The notes: a model not told the origin generated them from the letters alone. Shown: positions 1 through 6,941, counted from the first letter of the stretch. The stretch: 13,744 nt of DNA from AP-15 sp035570935 (GCA_035570935.1 DATMKU010000383.1:1-13744); one strand, 5' to 3'. Numbers and translations: made by a program.

Positions 1-1
1 C

Positions 2-280
2 CTCGTGCTTGCTGAGCTGGCCGGTCCAGGTGGAAACGATCCCGTCCATGGCCTCGCGGTTTTCCCAGCGCCCCTCCGGCGTCTTGAAGCGCGGGTCGTC
101 GGCCAACTCCCGCTGGCCGAGCACACCGAGGAACGCTTTCCACATCTGCGGTTGCACAAAAATGTACACGTAGTCGTTCGGCCCACCGGGCGCGCAATGA
201 TAGGTCGTGCCGGGAACGGTCCGACCAAGCTGGTTGCCGGTGCGCCCCATCGGCCGCCCGGTGCGCTGGTGATCGCGCAG
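2..280 (-). pseudogene. CaiB/Frc-type CoA-transferase fragment, minus-strand paralog
   Basis: Read on the minus strand, codons from base 280 down to base 2 are open and match the middle of a formyl-CoA-transferase-like (class III, CaiB/BaiF) protein. They run from LRDHQRTGRPMGRTGNQ through TTYHCAPGGPNDYV to GRWENRE and end SKHE at the window edge. Aligned by eye with the plus-strand copy at 269-1045, about 60 of 93 residues are identical, so this is a paralog and not the same sequence folded back. Upstream of the Leu codon at 278-280 the homology stops (the next minus-strand codons read C, H, P, T, R), so the N-terminal half and the catalytic Asp region are absent. The C-terminal part continues outside the window. 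Any start codon read on the plus strand across this stretch is antisense to real coding sequence. Confidence in the family is high; the substrate is unknown. Confidence 0.75.
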
Positions 281-1045
281 GCAATGGGGGGTGCGATGAG
301 CATCACCGGCTTCCCGGAGAACCCCCCGACCTTTGTCGTGCCGGCGATCGGCGATTCCGGCACCGGCATGCACATGGCAATCGGCATCCTTGCCGCGTTG
401 CAGCAGCGCCACGCCTCGGGCCGCGGCCAGCATGTCGAAGTGTCGATGCAGGATGCGGTAGTCAATTTGATCCGGGTCAGCCTGCGCGACCATCAGCGCT
501 TTGGCGCGCCGATGCCGCGGCGCGGCAACCAGATGGGCCGCGGCGTGCCGAGCACGACCTATCCGTGCGCACCGGGCGGCCCCAACGACTATGTCTTCAT
601 CACCGCGCAGCAGCAGATGTGGCCGGCCTTTACCGGGGCGATCGGACACCCGGAACTGGCCGTCGACCCGCGTTTTGCCGGCGAGGACGGGCGCTGGGAA
701 AACCGCACCGCGCTCAATGCGATCATCGAGGGATGGACCCGGACCCGCTCGAAGCACGAGGTGATGCAGGTGCTGGGTGCCGCCGGCGTGCCGTGCGGCG
801 CCTGCCAGGACACCGGCGAGGTCCTGGCCGACCCGCATTTGAAGGCGCGCGAGATGATCGTCGATATCGACTATCCGACCCGCGGGACCTATCAAACCGT
901 CGGCTGCCCGGTCAAACTTTCGGCCTCGCCGGCCGCCGTGACCCGCCCGCCGCAACTCGGCGAGCACACCGCCGACCTGCTTCACGAGCTCTGCGGCCTC
1001 GACCCCGACGAAATCCGCCATCTGCGCAACGACGGCGTTGTCTGA
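269..1045 (+). pseudogene. CaiB/Frc-type CoA-transferase, N-terminally truncated
   Basis: This is the C-terminal two thirds of a class III CoA-transferase, closest in feel to formyl-CoA transferase (Frc), which moves CoA between carboxylic acids through an aspartyl-CoA anhydride. Real homology starts near base 269 with IAQAMGGAMSITG, continues through HVEVSMQDAVVNLIR (Asp codon 452-454, equivalent to the Frc catalytic Asp), TTYPCAPGGPNDYVF and GVPCGACQDTGEVLADPHL, and ends TVGCPVKLSASP and LGEHTADLL before the TGA at 1043-1045. Frc proteins are about 400-430 residues; roughly 260 are present here. The open frame continues upstream to base 5, but those 88 or so residues are antisense to the minus-strand paralog and are not part of the protein. 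The 5' part was lost by deletion, inversion or misassembly. The adjacent decarboxylase-like gene suggests an aromatic-acid or carboxylate catabolic role, but the substrate cannot be told. Confidence 0.8.
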
Positions 1046-1113
1046 CCGTCTTTTCGGCGAGAGGATGTCCGAGGGAATTCTGTCGACGATCCAGACGCTT
1101 TTCGATCGTCTTA

Positions 1114-1190
1114 CCCGGACTCGATCCGGGCATCCACGCCCTTTTTCAGGCGCTCGAAGGCGTGGATGGCCGGGTCAAGCCCGGCCAAGG
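1114..1190. repeat. Palindromic intergenic repeat pair (REP/BIME-like)
   Basis: Two inverted units, 1114-1140 and 1159-1185, are separated by an 18-base loop. GGCATCCACGCC at 1129-1140 pairs with 1159-1170 with one mismatch, and each unit carries its own inner palindrome (CCCGGA..TCCGGG and GCCGGGTCAAGCCCGGC). The second unit is nearly the same as the copies at 2700-2726 (inverted) and 3086-3112. This is the style of the short dispersed palindromic repeats common between genes of alphaproteobacteria. Such hairpins may stabilise mRNA ends or stop transcription; no T-run follows. Confidence 0.75.
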
Positions 1191-1232
1191 CGAAATTGGC
1201 AAGCCGATTTACCCTTTTGATCAGAGCGTTAA

Positions 1233-1323
1233 TCGTCATTCCCGCGAACGCGGGAACCCAGGGGCAAGCGATGTGCGGCTGCCCAGGAGAAGCCCTGGCC
1301 CCCCGCTTTCGCGGGGGCGACGG
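1233..1323. repeat. Second palindromic intergenic repeat, CCCGCGAACGCGGG type
   Basis: The left arm (1233-1263) contains CGTCATTCCCGCGAACGCGG and a CCAGGG tail. The right arm (1292-1323) reads GCCCTGG, then CCCCCGCTTTCGCGGGGG, then CGACGG. Reverse-complementing the right arm gives the left arm with a few changes, so the whole 91 bases can fold into one long hairpin with smaller hairpins inside. It is a different family from the repeat at 1114-1190. Together the two fill most of the 331-base gap between the CoA-transferase remnant and the next gene; nothing else is evident there apart from the Shine-Dalgarno at 1364-1371. Confidence 0.7.
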
Positions 1324-1376
1324 CGAAGGGCTGGGATCGGATAATAAGCAACGAACACGAACTGAGGGAGGCATGC

Positions 1377-2414
1377 ATGGCATTGCGACTGACGATCGGT
1401 TTTTCCGACAATCCGCGCCTCGATCCGCTCAAGGACGGCACCGTCAAGCCGCAGAATATCGAGCTGGAATTTGTCACCCTCGAACCGGGGACGTTGTTTT
1501 GGCGCAACCTCGCCTTCGATGAATTCGACGCGTCGGAGATGTCGATCTCGGAAACCTTGCTAGCGCGCGAGCGCGGCGGCGGCACGAAATGGGACTGGTC
1601 GGCATTGCCGGTGTTCCTCTCGCGCGGCCACCACTGGCCCAACCTCTACGTCAACACGAACTCCGGCATCGCCGGGCTCGGCGACATCAGGGGCAAGCGC
1701 ATCGGGGTCCCCGACTACGACATGACCGCGGCCTTGTGGTTCCGCATCACCTTGAAGGACCTCTACGGCATCGAAGCCGGCGACAACGTCTGGTTCAACG
1801 GCCGCACCAAGGAGTTGAGCCATGCCGGCGCGCTCGGTCTCGACAAGGAGGGGCCGCGGGGCGTCGAGCACCATTGGCTCAACGCCGACCAGACGCTCGA
1901 CCAGATGCTCGACCGCGGCGAGATCGACGCGTGCACCGCGATCCGGCCGCAAAGCCGCGTCACCGCCGGCGACCCGACGGCCATCGACCGCTGGGGCGGG
2001 ACCGCGATCGAAGGCAATCCGCGGCTCAAGAAACTGCTCGCCGACAACGGCAAGAGCATCGTCTTCGAGTTCTATGAGAAGACCGGGTGTTTTCAGCCCA
2101 ATCACCACGTCATTGTCCAGAACCGGATTCTGCGCGAGCATCCCTGGGCGGCGCTCGAACTCTACGACGCGTTCCGCCGCTCAAAGGAAATCGCCTATGA
2201 GCGTGCGCGGCGCCACGAGGCGACCCGCGTCTATTTCCCGGGCCAGGATTTCGCCGAGCAGAGTGCCGTTGTCGGCGGCGACCCCTATCCGCTCGGCCTC
2301 GCCGCGATGGGCCGCAACCTCGAGCGCGCGATCGAGGGATCGGTCGAGCAGGGGTTGCTGACCAAACCATTGGCGCTCGACGACATCTATTTCCGCACGA
2401 CCTTGAAGACCTAA
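1377..2414 (+). CDS. 4,5-dihydroxyphthalate decarboxylase-like / periplasmic-binding-fold protein
   Basis: A 345-residue protein whose N-terminus follows the 4,5-dihydroxyphthalate decarboxylase (Pht5-like) family: a DGTVKPQNIELEF stretch (residues 20-32), then FDEFDASEMSISETLLAR (47-64), then LPVFLSRGHHWPNLYVN and LGDIRGKRIGVPDYDMTAALW (101-121). Length fits the family (about 330-340). Members share the type 2 substrate-binding-protein fold, and many genome entries with this name are probably binding proteins and not proven decarboxylases, so the activity is uncertain. No signal peptide is visible, which favours a cytoplasmic enzyme. The start at 1377 is supported by GAGGGAGG at 1364-1371, five bases upstream; an ATG at 1373 lies in another frame. 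The CoA-transferase upstream in the same direction suggests an aromatic carboxylate pathway, but the 331-base repeat-rich gap argues against a tight operon. Confidence 0.75.
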   Translation: MALRLTIGFSDNPRLDPLKDGTVKPQNIELEFVTLEPGTLFWRNLAFDEFDASEMSISETLLARERGGGTKWDWSALPVFLSRGHHWPNLYVNTNSGIAGLGDIRGKRIGVPDYDMTAALWFRITLKDLYGIEAGDNVWFNGRTKELSHAGALGLDKEGPRGVEHHWLNADQTLDQMLDRGEIDACTAIRPQSRVTAGDPTAIDRWGGTAIEGNPRLKKLLADNGKSIVFEFYEKTGCFQPNHHVIVQNRILREHPWAALELYDAFRRSKEIAYERARRHEATRVYFPGQDFAEQSAVVGGDPYPLGLAAMGRNLERAIEGSVEQGLLTKPLALDDIYFRTTLKT

Positions 2415-2422
2415 GATCGGGA

Positions 2423-2454
2423 GACGTGAAGTTGGCGAAGACGTAAAGTTGGCG
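2423..2454. repeat. Two-copy 15-base direct repeat just after the stop codon
   Basis: GACGTGAAGTTGGCG at 2423-2437 and GACGTAAAGTTGGCG at 2440-2454 differ at one base and have a 17-base period. A GAAGAC(C/G)TAA motif also recurs at the stop codon of the preceding gene (about 2405-2414). It looks like a small local duplication of the gene's 3' end. No function is apparent. Confidence 0.6.
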
Positions 2455-2469
2455 GCGTCCGCGGCGTGC

Positions 2470-2662
2470 GGTTTCACGGTCCGCCGCGCGAGACCCGGGT
2501 CGCGTCCCGATTGTGCCGCGCTCGCTGCCGGATTGACCCAGCGGCGACATCATCGTTGTCACCGACGGCATCCCGGTCGCCGACATCGATGAACTGCACC
2601 GGCTGATAACCGGAGAGCGGGTCGGCAAGCCGGTGCCGTTCACCGTCCTGCGCCGCCCTGCG
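2470..2662 (+). pseudogene. Remnant of a PDZ domain from a trypsin-like (HtrA-type) serine protease
   Basis: From 2543 the frame reads GDIIVVTDGIPVADIDELHR, then LITGERVGKPVPFTVLRR, which is the carboxylate-binding part of an HtrA/S1C-protease PDZ domain (family pattern GDIIV..DG.PV..IDDLHRLL...). Just upstream, in the frame one base earlier (2470-2541), the text FTVRRARPGSRPDCAALAAG resembles the usual VEPGSPA..AGL segment. Joining the two needs a one-base shift near 2541, and the downstream frame has a TGA at 2534-2536. No protease domain is present in front and no start codon fits, so this is a decayed 3' fragment. The 356-base gap between the neighbouring genes otherwise holds only the direct repeat at 2423-2454 and the palindromic repeat at 2700-2726. 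Confidence 0.5.
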
Positions 2663-2699
2663 CCGGTCGCAAACGCTCAAAATCTATTTCCGACCCCGT

Positions 2700-2726
2700 G
2701 GCCGGGCTTGACCCGGCCACCCACGC
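2700..2726. repeat. Palindromic repeat unit, left inverted copy flanking the GIY-YIG gene
   Basis: GGCCGGGCTTGACCC followed by GGCCACCCACGC. It is the reverse complement of 3086-3112 with two differences in 27, and close to the reverse complement of 1159-1185. It forms the left border of a segment that contains only the GIY-YIG gene. Confidence 0.75.
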
Positions 2727-2794
2727 ATGAACCCGGTTGAAGACGAACCCGCAGGTTTGTTGTCCCCGCTATGCTTTGCGACCACATTGCCCTC

Positions 2795-3082
2795 ATGAAG
2801 GGTGGTTGGGTCTACATCATGACGAACCGGCCGAACGGTACGCTTTATGTTGGCACGACGACCGACCTCGCGAGGCGCGTTTGGGAGCATCGGAACGACT
2901 TCGCCGACGGCTTCACCAAGAAATATGGCTTACATCGGCTCGTTTACGCCGAAAAGCATGGAGATATACTCTCGGCAAAGCAGCGCGAGATGAACATCAA
3001 GCACTGGTCATGGGCTTGGAAGGCCAAGCTCATATTCAGCCAAAACCCAAACTGGGATGATCAATACGACACTATCTCGTGA
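2795..3082 (+). CDS. Small GIY-YIG nuclease family protein
   Basis: A 95-residue single-domain GIY-YIG protein of the short UPF0213/YhbQ-like type. The signature halves are VYI (residues 6-8) and LYVG (17-20), followed by the helix with the conserved Arg (LARRVWEHR, Arg27/28), the strand LVYAEKHGD (Glu53), and the C-terminal KHWSWAWKAKLI and NPNWDD segments typical of this group. The frame is open from an ATG at 2771, but the family normally begins shortly before the VYI motif, so the ATG at 2795 is preferred; neither has a clear Shine-Dalgarno. Family members are predicted metal-dependent nucleases; the cellular role of the short forms is not well defined. The gene sits between inverted repeat units at 2700-2726 and 3086-3112, with its TGA only three bases from the right unit, so gene and repeats may move or spread together. 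Confidence 0.85.
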   Translation: MKGGWVYIMTNRPNGTLYVGTTTDLARRVWEHRNDFADGFTKKYGLHRLVYAEKHGDILSAKQREMNIKHWSWAWKAKLIFSQNPNWDDQYDTIS

Positions 3083-3085
3083 GGC

Positions 3086-3112
3086 GCGTGGGTTGCAGGG
3101 TCAAGCCCGGCC
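3086..3112. repeat. Palindromic repeat unit, right inverted copy flanking the GIY-YIG gene
   Basis: GCGTGGGTTGCA followed by GGGTCAAGCCCGGCC. Extended to 3116 it matches 1160-1190 in all but four of 31 bases. It is the inverted partner of 2700-2726 and begins three bases after the GIY-YIG stop codon. Confidence 0.75.
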
Positions 3113-3190
3113 AAGGGGGAAGATGATCGTGCTGTGGCGTATTGTTGGCACACGGTGGCGCCGGCGGGCGCGGCGCGCTAAGTATGGGCC

Positions 3191-6049
3191 ATGCAGCAGC
3201 AGATCCGGATCCGCGGCGCGCGCGAGCACAATCTGAAGAACATCGACGTCGATCTGCCGCGCGACAGCCTGGTGGTGATGACTGGGCTGTCGGGTTCGGG
3301 CAAGTCGTCGCTCGCCTTCGACACGATCTATGCCGAGGGCCAGCGCCGCTATGTCGAGAGCCTGTCGGCCTATGCAAGGCAGTTCCTCGAACTGATGCAA
3401 AAGCCCGAGGTCGAATCGATCGAGGGGCTGTCGCCGGCGATCTCGATCGAGCAAAAGACGACGTCGCGCAACCCGCGCTCGACGGTCGCGACAGTGACCG
3501 AGATCTACGACTACATGCGCCTCCTGTGGGCACGGGTCGGGGTGCCTTATTCGCCGGCGACCGGGTTGCCGATCGTCAGCCAGACCGTGTCGCAGATGGT
3601 CGACCGGGTCATGGCATTGCCCGAGGGGACGCGGCTCTATTTGCTGGCGCCGATCGCGCGCGGGCGCAAAGGCGAGTACCGCAAGGAGTTCATCGACCTC
3701 AAAAAGCGCGGCTTTCAGCGGGTCAAGATCGACGGCAAGATGGTCGAACTCGACGAGGTTCGCCCGCTCAACAAGAATGTGAAACACGACATCGCGGTCG
3801 TCGTCGACCGCATCATCGTCGCGGCCGATCTCGGCAACCGGCTCGCCGATTCGTTCGAGACCGCCCTCGACCTCGCCGACGGCATCGCCATCGCCGAGAA
3901 TGCCGATTCGGGCGAGGAGACGATCTTTTCGGCGAAATTCGCCTGCCCGGTGTCGGGCTTTACGATCCCCGAGATCGAGCCCCGGCTGTTTTCGTTCAAC
4001 AACCCGTTTGGCGCTTGTCCCTCCTGCGACGGGCTCGGCACCAAGCTCTATTTCGATCCGGGTCTGGTCGTGCACGACGAGGGGCGCAGCCTGGCCGAGG
4101 GTGCGGTCAGCCCGTGGGCGCATTCGTCGTCGCAATACTACACCCAGACCCTGGAGAGCATCGCCCGCCACTTCCGGCAGAGTATGCACATGCCGTGGCG
4201 CGAACTGCCGGAAAAGATGCGGCGCGCGATCCTCTCGGGCTCGGGCGGCGAGCCGATCGCGATGACCTATGACGACGGGCTGCGGAAATACACGACCGAG
4301 CGGCCGTTCGAGGGCGTGTTGCCGAACATGGAGCGGCGCTTTCGCGAGACCGACAGCGCCTGGGTCAAGGAGGAATTGGGCCGCTACCAGAGTGCCAGGA
4401 CGTGCGAGGTGTGCCAGGGCGACCGGCTGAAGCCCGAGGCGCTCGCGGTCAAGATCGCCGGCCGCAACATCAGCGAGGTGGCGCGGCTGGCGATCGCCGA
4501 CGCACTCGCCTGGTTTTCCGGCCTCGACGCCGAACTCACCCCGAGCCAGCGCGAGATCGCCCAGCGCATCCTGCGCGAGATCAACGAGCGGCTCGGCTTT
4601 TTGCAGAATGTCGGGCTCGAATACCTGACCCTGTCGCGGGCTTCGGGCACCTTGTCGGGCGGCGAGAGCCAGCGCATCCGTCTCGCCTCGCAGATCGGCT
4701 CGGGGCTGACCGGGGTGCTCTACGTCCTCGACGAGCCGTCGATCGGGTTGCACCAGCGCGACAACGGCCGCCTGCTCGTGACCCTGAAGCGGCTCAGGGA
4801 CCTCGGCAACACGGTCATTGTCGTCGAGCACGACGAGGAGGCGATCCGCACCGCCGACTGGGTCGTCGATATGGGGCCGGGAGCCGGCGTACATGGCGGC
4901 CACGTCGTCGCCGAGGGCACGCCCGAGGCGGTCATGGCCAATCCCGACAGCATCACCGGGCAGTATTTGACCGGGATGCGCCAGATCCCGCTGCCATTGG
5001 TGCGCCGCAGCGGCCATCCGGGGCAAATCCTGCGCATCGTCGGGGCGACCGGCAACAATCTGAAGGACATCACCGCCGAAATCCCGCTCGGCACGTTCTG
5101 CGTCGTCAGCGGCGTGTCGGGCGGCGGCAAATCGACCCTGATCGTCGAGACCCTGTACAAGGCGCTCGCCAAACGCCTCAACAACGCGCGCGAGCAGCCG
5201 GCCCCGCACGCCCGGCTCGAAGGCGTCGAATTTCTCGACAAGATCGTCGACATCGACCAGTCGCCGATCGGCCGCACCCCGCGCTCGAACCCGGCGACCT
5301 ATACCGGCTGCTTTACCCCGATCCGCGACTGGTTCGCCGGATTGCCCGAGGCGAAGTCGCGCGGCTACCTGCCCGGCCGATTTTCGTTCAACGTCAAGGG
5401 CGGGCGCTGCGAGGCGTGCCAGGGCGACGGCGTCATCAAGATCGAGATGCACTTTCTGCCCGACGTCTACGTCCAATGCGACGTGTGCAAGGGCCGGCGC
5501 TACAACCGCGAGACCCTCGAAGTATTGTTTCGCGCCAAGAGCATCGCCGACGTGCTCGACATGACCGTCGACGAGGGTGTCGATTTCTTTCGCGCGGTGC
5601 CGTCGATCCGCGACAAATTGCTGACGCTGCAGCAGGTCGGGCTCGGCTACATCCATATCGGCCAGCCGGCGACGACCTTGTCGGGCGGCGAGGCGCAGCG
5701 GGTCAAGCTCGCCAAGGAATTGTCACGGCGGGCGACCGGGCGCACGCTTTACATCCTCGACGAGCCGACCACCGGGTTGCATTTCGACGACGTGCGCAAA
5801 TTGCTCGAGGTGCTGCACGCCTTGGTCGAGACCGGCAACACGGTCCTGGTCATCGAGCACAATCTCGAAGTCGTCAAGACCGCCGACTGGGTCATCGACC
5901 TCGGCCCCGAGGGCGGCGATGCCGGCGGCCACATCGTCGCGTCGGGCACCCCCGAGGACATCGCCGCCAGCAGTGCCAGCTACACCGGCGACTATCTGCG
6001 CCCCTACCTCGCCCGCCGCCCGCCCCAGCGCCGCCGCCGGGCAGGTTGA
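3191..6049 (+). CDS. uvrA: UvrABC excinuclease subunit A
   Basis: UvrA is the damage-recognition ATPase of nucleotide excision repair; as a dimer it scans DNA and loads UvrB. The 952 residues match the full family length and carry two ABC modules: Walker A GLSGSGKSS at 32-40, signature LSGGESQ at 488-494 and Walker B LYVLDEPS at 510-517; then GVSGGGKST at 641-649, signature LSGGEAQ at 830-836 and Walker B LYILDEPT at 853-860. The C-terminal zinc finger is complete (Cys740, 743, 763, 766). The first zinc finger is incomplete: Cys252, Ser255, Cys276, Cys279, so one ligand is missing. ATG 3191 starts exactly at the conserved I-R-I-R-GAREHNL beginning; only a weak purine stretch precedes it. No GTTC-N7-GTTC type SOS box could be found in the 78 bases between the repeat and the start. 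The codon pattern matches the GC-rich background. Confidence 0.98.
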   Translation: MQQQIRIRGAREHNLKNIDVDLPRDSLVVMTGLSGSGKSSLAFDTIYAEGQRRYVESLSAYARQFLELMQKPEVESIEGLSPAISIEQKTTSRNPRSTVATVTEIYDYMRLLWARVGVPYSPATGLPIVSQTVSQMVDRVMALPEGTRLYLLAPIARGRKGEYRKEFIDLKKRGFQRVKIDGKMVELDEVRPLNKNVKHDIAVVVDRIIVAADLGNRLADSFETALDLADGIAIAENADSGEETIFSAKFACPVSGFTIPEIEPRLFSFNNPFGACPSCDGLGTKLYFDPGLVVHDEGRSLAEGAVSPWAHSSSQYYTQTLESIARHFRQSMHMPWRELPEKMRRAILSGSGGEPIAMTYDDGLRKYTTERPFEGVLPNMERRFRETDSAWVKEELGRYQSARTCEVCQGDRLKPEALAVKIAGRNISEVARLAIADALAWFSGLDAELTPSQREIAQRILREINERLGFLQNVGLEYLTLSRASGTLSGGESQRIRLASQIGSGLTGVLYVLDEPSIGLHQRDNGRLLVTLKRLRDLGNTVIVVEHDEEAIRTADWVVDMGPGAGVHGGHVVAEGTPEAVMANPDSITGQYLTGMRQIPLPLVRRSGHPGQILRIVGATGNNLKDITAEIPLGTFCVVSGVSGGGKSTLIVETLYKALAKRLNNAREQPAPHARLEGVEFLDKIVDIDQSPIGRTPRSNPATYTGCFTPIRDWFAGLPEAKSRGYLPGRFSFNVKGGRCEACQGDGVIKIEMHFLPDVYVQCDVCKGRRYNRETLEVLFRAKSIADVLDMTVDEGVDFFRAVPSIRDKLLTLQQVGLGYIHIGQPATTLSGGEAQRVKLAKELSRRATGRTLYILDEPTTGLHFDDVRKLLEVLHALVETGNTVLVIEHNLEVVKTADWVIDLGPEGGDAGGHIVASGTPEDIAASSASYTGDYLRPYLARRPPQRRRRAG

Positions 6050-6092
6050 GCGGCAGTTTGGAGCCCTGCGCATTCTTGGTTAAGACAGTTCT

Positions 6093-6252
6093 GCCGGCGA
6101 AAAGGTCGCGCCTTAGTTTGAAATTCTAATGCGCTCTTGACAATTCCGCAATACGATGGCAATATTTGCTTCTTTCACACATCGGGCTTCGCAGCAGTCG
6201 TCCTTGACACGTCCGCTGACATTTCAAACTAACACAGTAGCCGGCGAAAAGG
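6093..6252. repeat. Symmetric nested repeat: 13-base direct repeats enclosing a 12-base inverted repeat
   Basis: GCCGGCGAAAAGG occurs at 6093-6105 and again at 6240-6252. Inside, TTAGTTTGAAAT at 6113-6124 is the exact reverse complement of ATTTCAAACTAA at 6221-6232. The gap between direct and inverted repeat is 7 bases on both sides, so the whole 160-base block is symmetric. It could be a small non-autonomous mobile element with target duplications, or a regulatory region with paired operator sites. Two TTGACA hexamers (6137-6142 and 6204-6209) lie within it. It begins 43 bases after uvrA and marks the drop in GC. Confidence 0.65.
6137..6165 (+). promoter_or_regulatory. Candidate sigma70-type promoter inside the repeat block
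   Basis: TTGACA at 6137-6142, 17-base spacer, then CAATAT at 6160-6165. A second TTGACA at 6204-6209 has only poor -10 candidates (AACTAA at 6227-6232, inside the right inverted arm). Either would serve the low-GC gene starting at 6313. Pattern match only. Confidence 0.35.
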
Positions 6253-6312
6253 CGGTGGGGCATCTCCGCGAATTCCTGGGGTTGCGACGAATATTTGTGA
6301 ATGGAGATTATC

Positions 6313-6591
6313 GTGACTAAATACGACCAATTGTACAAAGCGTTTATACAGTGGGATATTGAGTTTGGAAACTTAGAGAGACGTTCTGTCTCGGCAATGC
6401 TGGCTTTCTATGACGGATTTAAGAGAAAGTTAGGTTTCGCTGCATCGGATGATCGCATTGCGCTACATCGCATCGAGACAAATATATCGGGAGTAACTAA
6501 TCATACTGAGGCAGCAAATTTCACCGACGCATTGGTAGACCGGAAATGGGTCGTGCCAGTTTGGAATGACTGTGACTGTCAAAGGAAATAA
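6313..6591 (+). CDS. Unrecognised low-GC gene, N-terminal part (probably frameshifted)
   Basis: I do not recognise this protein. The N-terminus reads VTKYDQLYKAFIQWDIEFGN, then a mixed charged/hydrophobic, probably helical stretch (LERRSVSAMLAFYDGFKRKLGF) and a region ending LVDRKWVVPV. GTG 6313 is preferred because GGAG at 6303-6306 precedes it by six bases; the in-frame ATG at 6301 has no ribosome-binding site. Sampled lines are about 35-48 percent GC against clearly higher GC around, suggesting transfer. The frame ends WNDCDCQRK at a TAA, while the frame one base later is open from 6539 and carries on as a good protein. Dropping one T from the TTT run at 6560-6562 gives a smooth KWVVPVGMTVTVKG, so this and the next entry are probably one 185-residue gene. 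Confidence 0.55.
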   Translation: MTKYDQLYKAFIQWDIEFGNLERRSVSAMLAFYDGFKRKLGFAASDDRIALHRIETNISGVTNHTEAANFTDALVDRKWVVPVWNDCDCQRK

Positions 6592-6871
6592 TGGAGAAAG
6601 CGCGCCGCGCGCGGAAAGATTTATCCAATTCTACCTCGATATTCGCTTTATACTTCGGCAAGATGAATGCGAATTTTGGAGCGGATACGGTGAATCCCAG
6701 CGATTTAGATCCCTTGTAAACGAAAACGATTCTGGTTTATCTTTACGCGGTAAAGATAACATGTTTGATTATTTTATAGGTGAAATGGAAAACGTGCTCA
6801 GACGTAAACCGTGGGATCAACCGGAAACTGCCTCAATTGGTTTTGATTTAAGTTCGCGTAATAAAAGGTGA
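6566..6871 (+). CDS. Unrecognised low-GC gene, C-terminal part
   Basis: 101 residues if translated from ATG 6566, overlapping the previous frame by 26 bases. It contains RAERFIQFYLDIRFILRQDE, then FWSGYGESQRF and a C-terminal MFDYFIGEMENVLRRKPW segment; no known domain is recognised, and no transmembrane segment or signal peptide is seen. It has the same low GC as the preceding part and no convincing Shine-Dalgarno, which favours its being the second half of one gene split by a +1 shift between 6539 and 6591. Alternatives are two translationally coupled small proteins, or a sequencing error in the TTT run. It is followed by about 100 bases without a gene before the TA module. Confidence 0.5.
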   Translation: MTVTVKGNNGESAPRAERFIQFYLDIRFILRQDECEFWSGYGESQRFRSLVNENDSGLSLRGKDNMFDYFIGEMENVLRRKPWDQPETASIGFDLSSRNKR

Positions 6872-6941
6872 TGGCTGAACGCATACCATGAACCTTGTTC
6901 GAGAGCGCTGCCTCGAGGGGGCTGCGGCACAGAGTGCTGGC

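Noticed and set aside
5..268. N-terminal 88 residues of the plus-strand open frame that runs to 1045
   Set aside because: They are antisense to a minus-strand CoA-transferase paralog and have no homology in the plus direction; the frame is open only by coincidence of GC-rich codons.
1560..2141. 193-codon minus-strand open frame
   Set aside because: Antisense to the decarboxylase-like gene, with no recognisable domain or ribosome-binding site.
3113..3190. SOS (LexA) box upstream of uvrA
   Set aside because: No GTTC-N7-GTTC or GAAC-N7-GAAC pattern could be found in this gap.
3101..5656. 851-codon open frame on the minus strand
   Set aside because: It is the mirror of uvrA. Its sequence is rich in Asp, Arg, Ala and Val repeats typical of antisense frames in GC-rich DNA, and shows no domain.
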